A stretch of 5,554 bases of DNA, taken from the NCBI GenBank assembly GCA_002498185.1, contig DAGO01000130.1, positions 1 through 5,554 on the forward strand, written 5' to 3'. Below are positions 4,790 through 5,554 of the stretch, piece after piece (position 1 is the first letter of the stretch; each line of letters opens with the position of its first letter). The notes beneath the pieces were generated by a model. The model was given only the letters and a program-made list of their open reading frames with translations, searched no databases and was not told where the DNA came from. Origin of the DNA: Euryarchaeota archaeon UBA10 (lineage in GTDB: Archaea; Thermoplasmatota; Poseidoniia; Poseidoniales; Poseidoniaceae). The translations under genes and the position numbers were made by a program.

Positions 4790-5554
4790 TCTTCCTCCTC
4801 CTCAAACTCAATTCCTAGTTTTAGTCGAAGAACCTCTCGCTCTTTTTCATCTATCATCAATGAAACTCTGGCCGCAACCCACGCCGGCATCAAGTGTTCT
4901 CCACACCTTAGAATGAAAGAACCGCGCTCGATGGGAACTGGGAAATCCTCGCGCATCGGTGCATTTCCTTTCAGTAATGAAATCATAGTCTCGCTATCGA
5001 TTTCTACAACTCCATTATTCAGGCGAGTCCTGAGTAACTCTAGAGATTCCTGCCTCGTTCTCCAAATTCCTTTGTTATCGGTGAATGTTGGTTGGCCAAC
5101 GTGAATGATTCTCAATGGATGGAAATCATTCCCGGGCCAGTAGTCTCCTTTGTTGTTGAAAACAATGGGTTCGAATAATCGTTCATGCACCATTTTGTTG
5201 GACAGGTTAACTCTTTTTCCTCTTTGCCACCAAGCGAAATCATCCTTGTTCAAGCCCCATATTGAACAGATTTCATCCACCGTTTCTTCTGATGCAGGAA
5301 TAGTAGTGTGCTTGTTCTTTCTTTTGCGAGTCAATTCTTCGGGTTCACGATTCAATTGGCGCTTCAAAATCATCGACCTAGCGATGCCTTCAGGTGTTCT
5401 TTCAGCTACGTGCTCGAATAATGCAACATAGAATCCTCCAGTGTCGTTATCGTGTTGGTGAACTCTAATCGTGTGTGACAGTTCAGGTGCTTCCATGCCT
5501 CGCTGGCTTGGGTTGAGCATATTCTCAGCCAAGCCAGGAAGCCGAGGTATTTCT
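4786..5554 (-). CDS. NSUN2/Trm4-like RNA cytosine-5 methyltransferase, C-terminal part (5' end outside window)
   Basis: The last 255 residues of a SAM-dependent RNA m5C methyltransferase of the NOL1/NOP2/Sun family. The catalytic cysteines and SAM site lie beyond the right edge. The visible part begins PRLPGLAEN, where NSUN2 has a similar LPGL segment. At visible residues 29-46 comes IRVHQHDNDTGGFYVALF, the closing strand of the methyltransferase fold (NSUN2: RILPHHQNTGGFFVAVL). After a basic linker, an accessory region of NSUN2 type follows: LRIIHVGQP (compare LRVINTG/VG), NGVVEIDSETMISLLKGN (compare NSRIITVSMEDVKILL), ERGSFILR (compare AKGSIVL), and a final segment REVLRLKLGIE (compare LHYLRMMGLE). 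These comparisons are from memory. Family members mostly modify tRNA; the target here is not known. A TTG at 5532 is not the real start, since the open frame and homology continue upstream. It ends in an acidic EFEEEEE tail and overlaps the next gene by 4 bases. Confidence 0.9.
   Translation of the reverse strand, partial: EIPRLPGLAENMLNPSQRGMEAPELSHTIRVHQHDNDTGGFYVALFEHVAERTPEGIARSMILKRQLNREPEELTRKRKNKHTTIPASEETVDEICSIWGLNKDDFAWWQRGKRVNLSNKMVHERLFEPIVFNNKGDYWPGNDFHPLRIIHVGQPTFTDNKGIWRTRQESLELLRTRLNNGVVEIDSETMISLLKGNAPMREDFPVPIERGSFILRCGEHLMPAWVAARVSLMIDEKEREVLRLKLGIEFEEEEE
4794..4801 (-). promoter_or_regulatory. Ribosome binding site for the membrane protein
   Basis: GGAGGAGG lies 4 bases before the ATG. 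It is formed by the run of glutamate codons that ends the upstream methyltransferase. Together with the ATGA overlap it supports this start and coupled translation. Confidence 0.7.

Noticed and set aside
4080..5431. Plus-strand open frames of 63-132 codons in the right half
   Set aside because: They are antisense to the membrane protein and methyltransferase genes, lack ribosome sites and show no recognisable domain.
5530..5532. TTG at 5532 as the real start of the methyltransferase gene
   Set aside because: The frame stays open to the window edge, the upstream residues continue the family match, and the enzyme would otherwise lack its catalytic domain.
1..5554. tRNA, rRNA, CRISPR, insertion sequence or prophage signals
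   Set aside because: No cloverleaf, repeat array, terminal inverted repeat, transposase or integrase pattern was seen on either strand. Coding genes occupy nearly all of the window.

Overview
The window looks like a chromosomal stretch of an aerobic archaeon, most likely a planktonic marine Thermoplasmatota (Marine Group II / Poseidoniales type). This placement is inferred from gene content, not from a database search. The clues are a tightly packed cox2-cox1 pair, a small archaeal-type Toprim protein (UPF0292-like) beside a DUF167 protein, a Lrp/AsnC regulator, an RNA m5C methyltransferase with a eukaryote-like NSUN2/Trm4 C-terminal region, promoters that could give leaderless mRNAs, and mixed use of Shine-Dalgarno sites. 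Base composition looks moderate and even, and no mobile element, CRISPR array or stable RNA gene was recognised.

Layout. Positions 1-2417 (minus strand) hold a respiratory terminal oxidase unit: cytochrome c oxidase subunit II, followed with a 4-base ATGA overlap by subunit I, which runs off the left edge. Subunit I carries an extra N-terminal exported domain of about 150 residues with a C-G-C-H motif, resembling the choice-of-anchor V / Reeler-like domain and joined in frame to the oxidase core. Subunit II has about 100 extra residues inside its CuA (cupredoxin) domain. Positions 2418-2500 form a short divergent promoter region. Positions 2501-3200 (plus strand) hold an overlapping pair: a DUF167/YggU-family protein and a small Toprim protein starting at a TTG with a strong Shine-Dalgarno site. 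Positions 3174-5554 (minus strand) hold a second cluster, read from right to left: the C-terminal part of an NSUN2-like RNA cytosine-5 methyltransferase (its catalytic part lies beyond the right edge), a signal-peptide-bearing single-pass membrane protein with a degenerate thioredoxin-like ectodomain lacking CxxC, and a Lrp/AsnC regulator. The regulator and the Toprim gene converge and overlap tail to tail by 27 bases.

How it works together. The cox pair encodes the electron-accepting CuA subunit and the catalytic subunit of a proton-pumping A-family haem-copper oxidase. The plus-strand pair looks like nucleic-acid-related housekeeping genes of unknown exact role. The right-hand cluster combines RNA modification, an envelope protein of unknown function and a transcription regulator; only their packing suggests co-expression. 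The most unusual features are the subunit I fusion, the enlarged subunit II CuA domain and the cysteine-less thioredoxin-like membrane protein. There is no stretch over 300 bases without a gene.
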